Source of the DNA: Pegoplata infirma
Taxonomy: Eukaryota > Arthropoda > Insecta > Diptera > Anthomyiidae
DNA length: 64,000 nt
NCBI GenBank assembly: GCA_963921195.1
Contig: OY992537.1
Span: 202,516,581-202,580,580, forward strand
Reading direction: 5' to 3'
Part shown: in pieces, positions 1 through 12,045 of the stretch
Layout: each line of letters starts with the position of its first letter
Numbering within the stretch: position 1 is the first letter of the stretch
The notes under the pieces: generated by a model
Databases searched by the model: none
Told to the model about the DNA's origin: nothing
Seen by the model: the letters and a program-made list of their open reading frames with translations, nothing else
Position numbers and translations under genes: made by a program

Positions 1-48
1 GAAAAAACTTTGGCAAACATTGTTGTGGTGTACCCTTGTCATTAAAAG

Positions 49-460
49 TAGAGATGGGCACATGAGCAGATTAGAACGTGATTCACGTGTGACCACGCTT
101 GAGTGTGACTAAATTCAATTTTACTCACGTGAGTGTGAGTGAAGAAAAAAATTGCGTGAGTAAGATTTTTGCGTGAGTCGATTTTTTAAGTTTCGCTGAA
201 CTTTAAATTTTGTTGAAAATTTTAAAAGATTTTTCAAATGTTAGTTTTTAAGTTTTTTTTTGTATGAATAAGAGTTTCGTGAGTGTGAGTCAACGTGAGT
301 GTGAGTGAAGCTTGAGTGAGTGCACGTGAGTGTGAGTTGTATTAAATTTACTCACGTGATTGTGAGTAAAAAAAATTTGCTCGTGTGTGAGTGTGATTCA
401 AAAATTCCTGTCGTGAGCGTGAGTGAGTGTGAGTCAAAAATCACTCACGTGCCCATCTCA
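49..460. mobile_element. hAT-like inverted-repeat element, copy 1
   Basis: The left end reads TAGAGATGGGCAC and the right end GTGCCCATCTCA, which are inverted copies. The interior is dominated by GTGAGTGTGAGTGA-type runs. No coding capacity is visible. The TAGAGATGGG terminus resembles ends of non-autonomous hAT elements. I could not find a convincing 8-bp target-site duplication for this copy. Its neighbour at 506-919 has the same ends but the runs read mostly on the opposite strand. Confidence 0.6.
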
Positions 461-505
461 TGTTTTGTGTATTTTTCAACACGTGAATTTTCGAAAAACC
501 CAATG

Positions 506-919
506 TAGAGATGGGTGCGTGAGTGGATTTTGACTCACACTCACTCACGCTCACGCAAAAATAATCGAATCACTCACGCAATTTTTTTTTATTCACGCTC
601 ACTCACTATTCACGTGTGTAATAAAAATCTTACTTACGCCAGATTCAATCACGCTCACGCGTGAGTCACGCAAAATCTACTCACGCAATAAAATTTTCTT
701 ACCAAAAAAAAACTCCAAAAAAAAAATTTTTTACAAAAAATAAAAAAATTGGACTAATCTAAAAATCTAATCACGCAAACTCACGCAAAAAATAAATGAC
801 TCACTCACTCAGATTTTTTTTTCAGCTCACACTCACTCACAATCACGTGATTGAAATGAAAATCACTCACGCGTGATTCACGTGAATCACGCAAATCACG
901 TGACCAGCGCCCATCTCTA
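506..919. mobile_element. hAT-like inverted-repeat element, copy 2
   Basis: The ends TAGAGATGGG (506) and CCCATCTCTA (to 919) form terminal inverted repeats. The interior is rich in CACTCACG runs, the reverse complement of most of copy 1. The flanks ACCCAATG and ACATAATG agree at 6 of 8 positions, compatible with a decayed 8-bp target duplication. No open frame of interest is present. Confidence 0.6.
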
Positions 920-1179
920 ACATAATGTTAATGCCACGGTTTTGCTCATAACTTCTGAGCGTCTAGACCGATAATATTAAAATCGCGTACATATTCGAAA
1001 ATATCGAAAAATTCGACAAAATTCCAAATTTTTCTATATTTTTTTGACCGAAATTAAAAGAATTTTATTTAAAATTATTATTATTCTTTTTTCGATGTTG
1101 TATTCATTTTACACCATCTTACCGATATTTTTAATATGATCACGTTTTTATATTGCTACATTTGTTTACAATGTGAAGG

Positions 1180-1312
1180 TAGTAATACTATAGTAATACT
1201 GTAGTAATACTACTGTAGTAATACTACTGTAGTAATACTACCTACAAAAATATACTACTGTAGTATATTTGTAGCCTACAAATATACTACTGTAGTATAT
1301 TTGTAGGCTACA
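1180..1312. repeat. GTAGTAATACTACT tandem and palindrome cluster
   Basis: About five tandem GTAGTAATACTACT-like units of roughly 14 bases are followed by two copies of a palindrome that reads CTACAAATATACTAC and then its reverse complement. The whole block can fold into short hairpins. It lies in the 5' flank of the glycosyltransferase gene. No function can be assigned. Confidence 0.7.
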
Positions 1313-2039
1313 ACAATAAAATTTGTTTTCCGCTACTGCTCTGTTTGGAGTTTTTGTTATTTTCATGTTGTTGTAGTTTAAGCAAACACAAAAAAGAAAA
1401 GTAAACAAAAGCTATAACTTATAATATTGAAATTGTTTGAAGTGATATGAAAAGCAAGAGCAAAAAAACGGGTAGCTAACGTAGCCTTTCAAACGCTGAG
1501 TTATGGTTGTTTTTGATAATGTTTACTTTTTTTTGTTGCTGAACCTCAATAGGTACTTAAACATATTATCTTTTTTTTTTTTGCTTTAATTTTCAGAAAC
1601 ACATGAAAACATCATTATTATGTATCATTAAAGCACTAAAAAAAATATTGTATTGTATTTTGTTTAAACAAATTGCATATGGAAAACATCAATATTCATA
1701 TAAACAATTTAGTATTAAACGATCACTGAAAGTAACAACAATAGAAAAACAATTTAAACAATTGTTTTGTGAAATTTAAAAGATTTGTAAAAAAAATATA
1801 TAAACAATAATAAAAATAAATGTAAATAAATGAAATTTTTGCAAAGGATTTAAATAAATATTTTAAAAATATAAAGAAAAAATAATTAAAATAAATAATT
1901 AAAAAAAAATAATTAAAGAGAAATAATTAAAGGGAAAATATTAAAAAATTTATTAAAAATTAATAAAAAATTAATTAAAAAATTAATTAAACAATTAACA
2001 AAAAAATATATTCAATAAAGTTAAAATCAAAATTGTTAA
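1313..2039. other. AT-rich 5' flank with no recognised feature
   Basis: This stretch is A/T-rich and contains poly-A/poly-T and AATTAA runs. I see no coding exon, RNA gene or clear transposon end in it. It probably includes upstream promoter sequence of the glycosyltransferase gene, but no promoter element could be fixed. Confidence 0.4.
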
Positions 2040-2150
2040 ATCACGAAAAATTTTTCAAAATCTGAAAATTTTCTATTAGAAGAATTTCCCAGAATCTGAA
2101 AATTTTTCTTAACGAAAAATTTCTCAGAACCTGAGAATTTTTTAAAGAAT
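2040..2150. repeat. Isolated monomers of the CAGAATCTGAG satellite
   Basis: Three diverged units carry CAGAATCTGA or CAGAACCTGAG next to ATTTTTCTTAACGAAAAAT. They match the basic plan of the 35-bp arrays located 40 kb away at 41371-48195. They look like an outlying relic of the same satellite family. Confidence 0.6.
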
Positions 2151-2189
2151 ATTTAAGAGATAAAAAATACATTCGAAAACTTTTTACGA

Positions 2190-2420
2190 CCTGCCCGTGT
2201 ATCTTATCTAATCAATGTTGATCTGAAAATATATGATTACATCTGATTGTATATAATTGTATCAAATCAGATATGGTTCGATGTTTGCCAAATCCGAGAT
2301 ATATTTGGATCTCAATTTTGACCATTTCAAATATAGTTAAATGCAATCATATACGATTATATATGAATATATATAAACTGATCAGATAAGATCAAATTCA
2401 GTTTAGAACAGATTTCTTCA
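2190..2420. repeat. AT-rich imperfect palindrome (TCTGATC / ATATATGATTA)
   Basis: CTTATCTAATCAATGTTGATC near the left end and GATCAGATAAGATC near the right end are related in inverted orientation around repeated ATATATGATTA/ATCATATA blocks. It is probably a small decayed inverted-repeat element in the 5' flank of the glycosyltransferase gene. The limits are approximate. Confidence 0.35.
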
Positions 2421-2688
2421 ACTAGAGTTAATTACAAAATAAATTAAATTTATAAAAAATGAATTAAAATATTTAAATAAAAAAACTCTACTTATCGATC
2501 TCCAAAAACATAGACAAACAATTAAGAAAAACAAAAAATGTAAACAAATTAAAAAAAATATAACAAAAAAATATTCCCAAATATCATTCTGTGTTTTAAA
2601 AAATATTTCAAGACTGATAAGAAAATAATTAAAAATTTAAATTCACTTCTCTTAAAAGATTTTGAAATTCTCATAATTTATTTCAAAA

Positions 2689-3059
2689 ATGTTTTTACTT
2701 GGCATAGCATTTAAAAAAAAATTAGAAATAATTTTTTTCATATCACTGATAACATTTTGTAGTATTCTTCTAACCAGACAAATTTTAATAATTGTCAATA
2801 ATGTTGAATCAAATCCACAAAGTGTTGAAATAAAGTTAACAACTTCAACGGAGCCGCCTTTAAAATCAAAATTAAAATCTTTACTAAAGTGTCGTGATCG
2901 ACCATTGCAAGGGGAAACATTACAGTATGGCAAATACTGGCTAATGAGAAATTATGTGCGTGGTCGTTTAAGCATAAATACGGAATGTGCAGAATCCATT
3001 ACCTATACAACAAATGGAGATTATACATTTATGGACAATTTGGCAACGGTTGTGGAACG
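2689..3059 (+). CDS. GT49 gene, coding exon 1
   Basis: The ATG at 2689 opens a frame that gives a typical short cytoplasmic end, a membrane anchor and a stem. The exon ends at GAACG before GTAAGTA, leaving two bases (phase 2). The split Arg codon is completed by the first base of exon 2. An upstream non-coding exon cannot be excluded. Confidence 0.85.
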
Positions 3060-6000
3060 GTAAGTAGAAAAAAATAAACAAAAAATTATATTCCAATAGA
3101 AAATTGTACTGTTATCGATAAATTGTATGAGTTATGATACATGGAAAACTTTTAATAGAAAATTCAATGAGTTATCGATTTATTGATAAAATGAAATTTT
3201 CTATTGAAAATAGCATGGGTTATCGATATGTCTATAACACAAAATTTTCTATTTAAAATTGTGTGAGTTATTGATAAATCGAAACACAACATTTTCTATA
3301 TAGTATGAGTTATCGTTAACACTATGAGTTATCGTTAACACTAAATTTTCTATAGAAAATTGCATGGTTGGTTACCGTTACCCTTATTATACCGTTACCG
3401 ATTCAAACCCCTTTCAAATCGAATACCGTTACCCTTACCGATACCGCTAAAAATATTTTTAAAATACCGTTACCCTTACCGTTATAATTATTAGAAGTTA
3501 CCGGTATTGTACCGGTATTCAAAATTTTACCTGTTTTAAGGGATTTTAACGAACATAAAAATAAAATCAAATTGCTAACATAATTTTAAATTTATAATTT
3601 GCAAATTATCATAAAATAAATGACAAAAATAATAATCATATCAAATCTATACTGGTTTTTGGGTCTATAAAATATTTTTAGCTTTCAGTTCTATCTTTTT
3701 TCAAATTTTTAACTAAATTAATAATACCGGTACGTACCGGTTTGGTTGGTTCGGTACCGGTACATACCGTTACCGAAACGATTTGAAAACACTTACCGTT
3801 ACCTTTACCGAAATAAATAAAAATTAGATACCGTTACCATTACCCTTACCGTTATTCGTTTCGGTAACCAACCTTGGAAAATTGTATGAATTATCTATAT
3901 ATCGGTAACACAAAATTTTCCGTAAAAATTTTTTATGAGTTATCGATACATCGATAACAGAAGTTTTCTATAGAAAATAACACAAAGATTTCTATAGAAA
4001 AATGTATGAGTTATCGATAACATAAAACTTTCTATTGAAAATTGTATCGATATATCGATAACACAAAATTTTCTATAGAAGATTTTATAAATAATCGCTA
4101 ACACAAAATTTTCTATAAAAAATTGTATGAGTTATCGATGTACAAAAACACAAAATTTTCTATAACAAATTTTACTGTTATCGATATATCAATAACACAA
4201 AATTTTCTACAGAAAACTGTGCTATTATCGATAACACCAAATTTTCAATTGAAAATTGTACTGTTATCGATAAAACGATAACGCAATATTTTCTATAGAA
4301 AATAACACAAAATTTTCTATAAAAAATTGTACTGTTATCGATATATCGATGACACAAAATTTTGTATAGAAAATAGTACTATTATCGGTACATCGATAAA
4401 ACAAACTTTTCTATAGAAAAATGCACTATTATCGATACATCGATAACAAAAAATTTTTAATTGAAAATTGTAATATTATGAAAATTAAGCTGTTATCGAT
4501 AACACAAAGTTGTCTAAAGAAAATTGTACTGCTATCAATAACACAAACTTTTATTTAGAGAATTGTACTTTTATCGATATATCGAAATATTAATTGAAAA
4601 TTGTAATGTTATGAAAATTAAGCTGTTATCGATAATACAAAGTTGTCTAAAGAAAATTGTACTGCTATCAATAACACAAACTTTTACTTAGAGAATTGTA
4701 CTTTTATCGATATATCGATAACACAACATTTTCAATAGAAAATTTTACTATTATCGATATATGGATACCACAGAATTTGTTGTAGAAAATTGTACTGTTA
4801 TCGAAAACACAAAATTTTCTATAGAAAATTGTACTGTTATCGATATTTCGATAATACAAAATTTTATTTAGAGAATTGTACTGTTATCGATATACCGATA
4901 AAAATTTTATTAAGAAAATTGTACTGTTATCGATATATCGATAATCGATGACACAAAATTTTTTGTAAAAAATTGTATCAGTTACCGATATATCTAAAAC
5001 ACAAAATTTTCTATCGAAAATTGTATGGTTATCGATAGCACACAAATTTTTATATTAAATTGTATAAGTTATCGATAATTTTCTATAGAAAATTGTATGG
5101 TTATCGATATATATAAAACACAAAATTATCTTTAGAAAATTGTATTGTTATCGATAACATAAAATTGTCTGTAGAAAATTGTATGAGTTATCGATAACAC
5201 AAAGTTTTCTATAGAAAATTGTATAAGTAAGAAAGCACAAAATTTTATATTGAAATTTGTATGTGTTATCGATAAATCGATAACACAAAATTTTCCATAG
5301 AAAATTATATGAGTTTTCGAAATATCGATATTAGCTGTCAAATTTGATATAAATTCTAACAAATGCATTATAAAAATTTTGCTGCTAAACTACTCAGTGC
5401 GTGCTTTTTGTCAATATTATAAGAATTGTGTAATAATTTTTTAAAATTAAAGTTTTAGTTGAAAGCGGAAGGTACGTGTTAATTAAAAAAATAAATGTTT
5501 GTGGTTTTCGTGTCTTTTGTTTAATGGAAATACAATGTAGAAATAGACAAACAATTATAATTCTTTACAATTATAATTGTTTACAATTATAATATTAACA
5601 AGATTCCAACGAGAACATTTTCTATACGAAATTCTACTGTTATCGATAACAAAAAATTTTCTATAGAAAATTTTACAGGAAGAATTTTCGCACAAGTTTT
5701 TTTTATACAAAACTGTGCTGTTATCGATAAATCGATTTTCTTTAGTAAATTGTACTGTTATCGATAACACAAAATTTGTTAGAGAAAATTGTTTTGTTAT
5801 CTATTTATCGATAACATAAAATTTTCTAGAGAAAATTTTAATGTATCGATAACACAAAATTTTCTTTAGAAAATTGTACAGTTATCGATATAGTGATAAC
5901 ACAAAATATTCTTTAAAAAATTGTACTGTTATCGATAAATCGACATAGAAATTTAAATTTCCTGTTTTTTTTTTATTTCAATTTATATATTTCTGCTATT

Positions 6001-9000
6001 AATTTATTGATAACAATACAGTTAATTATGTAATTTTATTTGTTATCGTTAAATCAATAACAAAAAGATATCGATAACTGTACAATATCTACAGAATTTT
6101 TGTTGTTGTTAATTTATCGATAAGAGAACAAGTTTCTATAGAACATTTTTTGCTATCGATAACAGTACAACTTTTAAATAAAAAAATTGTGTGATATCGA
6201 TAACTCGAACAAGTATTTATGAAATTTTTTATAATCGATACATCGATAACAAATTTGGTATAGAAAATTATAATGTTATCAATAAAAAAGAATGCTATGT
6301 TAATGTTTTTTTTATTGAAATTTTACAGTTATCGATATCCCGATAACACAAAATTTTTTATTAAAATAATAACAAACAATTTTTTATGAAAAAATGCACT
6401 GTTATCGAAAATAGACTTTTTGCCATAGAAAATTGTACTGTTATCGATTACAAAAATCATTCTAGAAAATTTTACTGTTATCGAAAACAAATTTTTTTCT
6501 ATAGAAAATTTTACTGTTATCGATAACAAAATTTTTTCTGTAGAAAATTTTACTGTTATCTATAACAAAAATTTTTCTATAGAAAATTTTACTGTTATCG
6601 GTAACAAACAATTTTCTATAGAAAATTGTACTGTTATTGTAACAAAAAAATGTCTATAGAAAAATGTACTGTTATCGATACCAAAAAAATGAATACAGGA
6701 AATTTTACTCTTATCGACAACAAAAAAATATATAGAAAACATTTTCTATAGAGCGTTGTATTGTTATCGATAACAAGAAATGTTCTATAGAAAATTGTAC
6801 TGTTATCTTTTAAAAAAAATTTCTACTAAAAATTATAGTGTTGTCGATTACAAAAAAAAATTTCTATAGAAAACAGTACTGTTTTCGATAACAACAAATT
6901 TTCTATAAAAAATTTTACTGTTATCGATAACAAAAAACTTTCTATAGAAATTTTACTGCTATCGATCGATAACAAAAATTGTCTATAGAAATTTTACTGT
7001 TATCGATCAGTAACAAAAATTTTTCTACAGAAAAATTTACTGTTATCGATAACAAAAATGTTTCTATAAAAAATTATACTTTTATCGATAACAACAATAA
7101 CAATACAACAATAACAATACAATTGTATTGTTATCGATAACAACAAATTTCTATAGGAAATTGTACTGTTATCGATAGCAAAAAAAATCTATTGAAAATT
7201 GTACTGTTATCGATAACAAACAATTTTCTATCGATAACCAAACAATTTTTATGGGGGCTTTTACTGTTGTCGATAGATAACAAAAAATTTTCTATAGAAA
7301 TTTTACTATAGCAAAAATTTTTCTATAGAAAAATTTACTGATCGATAACAAAAATTTTTCTATAGAAAAATTTACTGTTATTGATAACAAAAATGTTTCT
7401 ATAAAAAAATTATACTGTTATCGTTAACAAAAATTGTTCACTTGAAAATTGTACTGTTATCGATAACAAAAAAATTTCTATAGGAAATTGTACTGTTATC
7501 GATAGCAAACAATTCTATAGAAAATTGTACTGTTATCGATAACAAATAATTTCTATCGATAACTAAACAAATTTTTATGGAAACTTTTACTGTCTTCGAT
7601 AACAAAAAATTTTCTTTTCAAAAATTGTACTTTATCGATTAAAAATGTTTCTGTAGAAAACTGTACTGTTATAGATAACAAAACATGTCTATAGAAAATT
7701 TTACTGTTATCGATAACAAAACATTTTCTATAAAAAATTTTTACTGTTACCGATAACTAAACATTTTTTTTGAAAAATTTTACTGTTATCGATAACAAAA
7801 AATGTTCTATAGAAAATTTTTCTGTTATCGATAATAAAAAAAATTCTACGGAAAATTGTATGATATCGATAACAAAAATTTTCTATAAAAAATTGTACTG
7901 TTATCGACAAAAAAAAAAATTCTGTAGAAAATTGTACTGTTATCGACAAAAAAATTCTATATAAAAATGGTATTGTTATCGATAACAAGATATTTTCTAT
8001 AGATAATTGATCTGTTATCTTTAAAAAAAAAATTTAATTCAAACTTGTACTGTTGTCAATAGCAAAAAACTTTTTATAGAAAATTGTGTTGTTATCGATA
8101 ATCAAAAATTTTACTGTTATCGATAACCAAACAATTTTTATGGAAACTTTTACTGCTATAGATAAAAAAAAGATATTCTATAAACAAAAATTGTTGTGTT
8201 ATCAATAAAAAAAAATTTTCTATAGAAAATTTTACTGTTATCGATAAAAAAAATCTATAGAAAATTGTACTGATATCGATATCAAAAAGTTTTCTTTAGA
8301 AAATTTTACGGTTATCGATAACAAAAAATTTTCTATAGAAAATTTTACTGTAACCAAACAATTTTTGTGGAAACTTTTACTGTTATCGATAAAAAAAAAA
8401 AAATTTATAGAAAACTTTTACTGTTATCGATAACAAAACAAATTCTATAGAAATTTGTACTGTTATCGATAACAAAAAAAATTTGTGTAGAAAATTGTTT
8501 TTTCTCTAGAAATTGTGCTGTTATCGATAACAAAACATTTTCTACAGAAAATTGTACTATTATCGATAACAAAAAAATTTCTATAGGAAATTGAAATCAA
8601 TACCAAAAAAAAAGTTTTATAGAAAAATGTACTGTTATCGATAACAAAAAATTTCTATAGAAAACTGTACTGTTATCGATAACAAATTATTTTCTTCAGA
8701 AAATATTACTGTTATCGATAACAAAAAATTGTCATTCAAAATTGTATATTTATCGATTTATAAAAAAAAAAAATTATGTCGACAAATAAAATGTTATCGA
8801 TATATCGATATCCCAAAAATTTCTATAGAAAATTTAACTGTTATCGATGTAACGACAGCACAAAATTTTCTATCGATAACATCGATAAAAGTAAAATTTT
8901 CTATGGAAAATAACCTAAAAATTTTATGGAAACTTTTACTGTAATCGATAAAAATAAAATTTCTACAGAAAATTGTGCTGTTATCGATAACAAATTATTT

Positions 9001-10576
9001 TACTCTTATCGATAACAAATTATTTTACTGTTATCGATAACAAATTATTTTACTGTTATCGATAACAAAAAATTTTCTATAAAAATTGAACAGTTATCGA
9101 TAACAAAAAATTTGTCATTCAAAATTGTATTTTTATCGATTTATATAAAATACAAATTTTTTTGTAGCAAATAAACTGTTATCGATAACCTTAAGATTTC
9201 TATAGAAAATTTAACTGTTATCGATGTATCGATAGCACAAAGTTTTCTATAGAAAATTTACTTGTCATCGATATATCGATAAAGCAAAATTTTTTGTAGA
9301 ACAGTAAATTGTTATCGATAACACATAATTTTATATGGAATATTGTACTTTTATCCATATATCGACAATACAAAATTTTGCTTTAGAAATTATACTTTTA
9401 TGGATTTATTAGTCGATAACAAAAAAAATTCTACCGGCAATTGCTCTGTTAAGGTGCGTTCACACGAGAAAGAAATCTCGATAGAAAAATCGAAAATTTG
9501 TCAACTCTAGCATTTTTAAATGTCATCTCTAAAAAAAATAAATTATCGATGTATCGATAACACCTTATAGAAAAATTATTAAAGTTTATCTCTTTCTTGT
9601 TCTATTTTTTCTTCCCAGTTGGTCAGCACCTGTTAGCTTTGCTCTATATGCTCCCGGTTATGATTACAATGCCACCATGGATTCCATACAATATGTACGA
9701 AATTGTTTACCTGCGAGTCATCTAATACGTGATTATGTTACCTTTCATATATTCTTTCCAAATGATCATATGCCCAAATATGTAGCTAAAAATGAAGAAG
9801 AAGCTCTCCAATGGCCCCATGATTGTCAATTACTAGAGGCGCCTTATGAAAATGTTAATCGTTTTGATATGTATAAAACCCAAAAAAATCTAACTTATCC
9901 CATAAATGTGGGACGTAATATAGCACGAAAAGCGGTCAATACATATTTTATATTTGCCTGTGATATAGAACTTTATCCAACTTTAGGTGTGGCACAGCAA
10001 TTTCTTCAAATGATCATGGATAATCCAACGATAATTTTAGACAATGACAAACTAAAAGTTTTTCCCTTACCCGTCTTTGAAATTACTGAAAATGCTACAC
10101 TGCCTGATTCAAAGGAGGAATTACAAGAGATGCTAAGCTCAAAAATGGCCATACCATTTCATTTTTACGTCTGTGAATATTGTCATGTCATACCTAAACA
10201 ACAAGAATGGATAAAAGCAAATATTACGGAAAATTTAGAAGTATTCAGTGTCAGCAAGCGCTACGATAAATTTGGCTCATGGGAACCATTCTATATAAGT
10301 GATAATAAGGAACCGATATTTGATGAACGTGTCACTTGGGAGGGTCAATCAAATAAGCGTATACAAAATTATGCCATGTGTTTAATGGACTATGAATATC
10401 ATGTATTACATCCAGCTTTTTTGGTACATGCCCCCGGTATTAAAAAATTTAATCCCAAGTCGAATGTAACAAAACAAAGATTGAAATATGCTAAAGCTAT
10501 GAATGTAGTGATACAGAATGAAATAATACCAGAATATCAGGTGTTATATGGTAAAAATAAAAAATGTCACGTATAG
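2689..10576 (+). CDS. GT49 glycosyltransferase, B4GAT1-like (two exons, gene span)
   Basis: The coding exons are 2689-3059 and 9619-10576. The joined frame has 442 codons plus TAG. The protein is predicted to be a Golgi type II membrane enzyme. Residues about 9-35 form a Lys-flanked hydrophobic anchor after a short N-terminus, followed by a stem and the catalytic domain. Family GT49 motifs occur in order: RWSAPVSFALYAPG across the splice junction, YPINVGRNIAR near 218-228, the metal-binding DxD-like DIE at 239-241 in FACDIELYP, and a late SWEPFY...DER...LHPAFLVH...PG block. Several N-glycosylation sequons are present (NAT, NLT, NIT, NVT). Vertebrate B4GAT1 adds glucuronic acid to the matriglycan primer of dystroglycan; the substrate of this fly member is unknown. 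Flies have several GT49 paralogues and I cannot say which this is. Confidence 0.88.
3100..3365. repeat. TATCGATA minisatellite, left part
   Basis: Diverged units of GTTATCGATA and TTTTCTATAGAAAATTG-type sequence begin about 40 bases inside the GT49 intron. They are interrupted at 3366 by a small inverted-repeat element and resume at 3874. Confidence 0.85.
3366..3873. mobile_element. ACCGTTACCC inverted-repeat element inside the satellite
   Basis: The ends are GGTTGGTTACCG and its exact reverse complement CGGTAACCAACC. Both arms are runs of TACCGTTACCCTTACCG-type sequence and the centre is AT-rich and unique. It is inserted in the TATCGATA array, so it is younger than that part of the array. 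No coding capacity is present and no target duplication is clear. Confidence 0.75.
3874..9440. repeat. 39-bp intronic minisatellite with TATCGATA and CTATAG palindromes
   Basis: The approximate unit is GTTATCGATAAC, then A6, then TTTTCTATAGAAAA, then TTTTACT or TTGTACT, about 39 bases. Both named cores are palindromic. Reading by eye gives well over one hundred units, with indels and many substitutions. TATCGATA is the classic DRE site bound by DREF in Drosophila and it contains the CGATA motif used by BEAF-32. The left part (about 3900-5380) is more diverged than 6300-9100. A unique-looking gap lies at about 5388-5560. Short frames across the array are by-products of the repeat. Confidence 0.92.
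9619..10576 (+). CDS. GT49 gene, coding exon 2 (catalytic domain)
   Basis: The exon follows a pyrimidine-rich acceptor, TTTTTTCTTCCCAG. The frame opens 57 bases before the first internal Met, so the true exon includes the conserved segment encoding WSAPVSFALYAPG that an ATG-based call would miss. It ends at TAG 10574-10576. Confidence 0.88.
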
Positions 10577-10800
10577 AATTAAAGAAGAAATTATATAAAT
10601 TAAATAAGTATAGAATAAGGTAGACTAGGTAAACAATTTTCTATTTAGTTAGGCAAATAAAATAATTTACGAATATTTAACTTTAAAAATACCAGAATAT
10701 CAAGTTTTATGTAAGTAAATTAAGAGATATAAGAAATATGTGGAATATTTAAAGAATTTATAATTAAGTTAAGCAAATGAAAAAAACTTTATAAAAAATT
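10577..10800 (+). repeat. Duplicated 3' end of the GT49 gene
   Basis: The coding sequence near 10527-10545 (ATACCAGAATATCAGGTGTT) recurs just after the stop at about 10690-10710 with a few changes. The following segments also match loosely, each ending in a GTTAGGCAAATAAAA or GTTAAGCAAATGAAA block. This is a tandem duplication of roughly 170 bases that copied the codons for IPEYQVLY into the 3' UTR. Confidence 0.6.
10656..10661 (+). promoter_or_regulatory. Candidate polyadenylation signal of the GT49 gene
   Basis: AATAAA lies about 80 bases after the TAG of the GT49 gene. A second AATAAA-rich stretch near 10948 is an alternative. Confidence 0.45.
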
Positions 10801-11337
10801 TAAAATTCATTGTTTCCATAATGTAAAGAATATGTAAATATCATGTAAATAATATGTAAATGTTATGTGAATAATATGTAAACAATATATGTTAATATAA
10901 AATTTAATTTTTAAATTTAAACATTAAATGTAAAGTTTATTAAAATAATAAAATTTACTTGTAAAAGGCTGACCTATTTTATTGTTTACATCCGGTAAAG
11001 AAAAGGTACAAAATTAAAAAATAACCATTTAAAAAAAAAAATATTATTAAACTTTAATTACACTGTTGAACAAATTCATAGAAATTTGGACTACCATGAA
11101 TAAGAATATATGAATTTAATAGATTTTGAACTCCTGATTCCAAATCTGCCTTTTCTATCACATAAGGTTTTTAAGATATTGGCGTTAGAATATTAAAAAT
11201 ATGCTAATTTGACACTTTTTGGCTCTACCCTGTAATTTTCCCTGTAATATTCTAAAGTTGCTTACACAAAATAGGACTTGATTTAGTAAACATAAGACTT
11301 CTTGATTCCAAATCTGGCGTCCAAATTTTTCTAACGC
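10801..11337. other. Intergenic stretch with no gene
   Basis: The segment is AT-rich, with ATGTAAATAATATG repeats near 10820-10890. CTTGATTCCAAATCTG-like text occurs twice (about 11130 and 11300). I see no exon, RNA gene or transposon end. Confidence 0.4.
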
Positions 11338-11953
11338 GTACCGTTAAACACAAACTAAATAATATTCGGTTGAAACTAGAGACTAAATGTAGTAAAACTG
11401 CATTTACAGTTTTTCATTTCGTGACCCTGTTTCCTTTTAAAAGGACTTCAAGGTATTAGAGCATCAAATTTAATAAAATATTTTTTAAATATTTGTACTT
11501 GTCCTAGGATGCCAAGTACAAATATTTAAAGAGGAGGATCTCCCTTAATTTTTCTATTTTATTATTTTTACATATCATGAAAAAGCAGGTAAGTTACGTC
11601 CTTTCAAAAATGTATCCTTCAATATCATTCAAAATTTTAAACATAATATGTTGATAAAATTTTCTAATGACTTTATTTACATCCTTTTATCCTGATATGA
11701 CAAAATAGAAAAATGAAAAAATATAGGAGATCCTTCTCTTCCATTTGCCGTCACCAGTGTCATCCTAGGAGAAGTACAAATATTTCAAAAATAAAAAAAA
11801 AAAAACAAAATGTATCTTTTAAAACTTTGAAGTCCTTTTAAAAGGAAACAGGATCGCGAAATGAAAAACTGTAAATGCAGTTTTTCTCCATATGCTCTCT
11901 ACTTTCCGACGTATATCATCCAGATCATGTTTAATATTGGCTGTCGGACGGTG
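11338..11953. mobile_element. CACCGTCCGACA inverted-repeat element, copy 1
   Basis: The right end reads TGTCGGACGGTG (to 11953). The left end is decayed but lines up with the better copy at 56781-57369. The arms share ACTGCATTTACAGTTTTTC and CCTGTTTCCTTTTAAAAGG in inverted orientation, and an AGGAGGATCTCC segment lies between them. This is a non-coding family with further copies at about 26547, 34033 and 56781. Confidence 0.7.
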
Positions 11954-12045
11954 TTACCTATTATTTGAAACCTGAATGAGCACTGCACCTTGATTACTTT
12001 TTGAGATAACGTCATTTATGTCAGAACGCTTTTGTCAAATATATA

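Noticed and set aside
7728..7988. Short frames across the TATCGATA array on both strands
   Set aside because: They derive from the repeat unit, lie within a spliced intron, and have no domain.
9677..10576. Glycosyltransferase starting at the Met at 9677
   Set aside because: Conserved GT49 residues lie before this Met and are joined in phase to the exon at 2689-3059.
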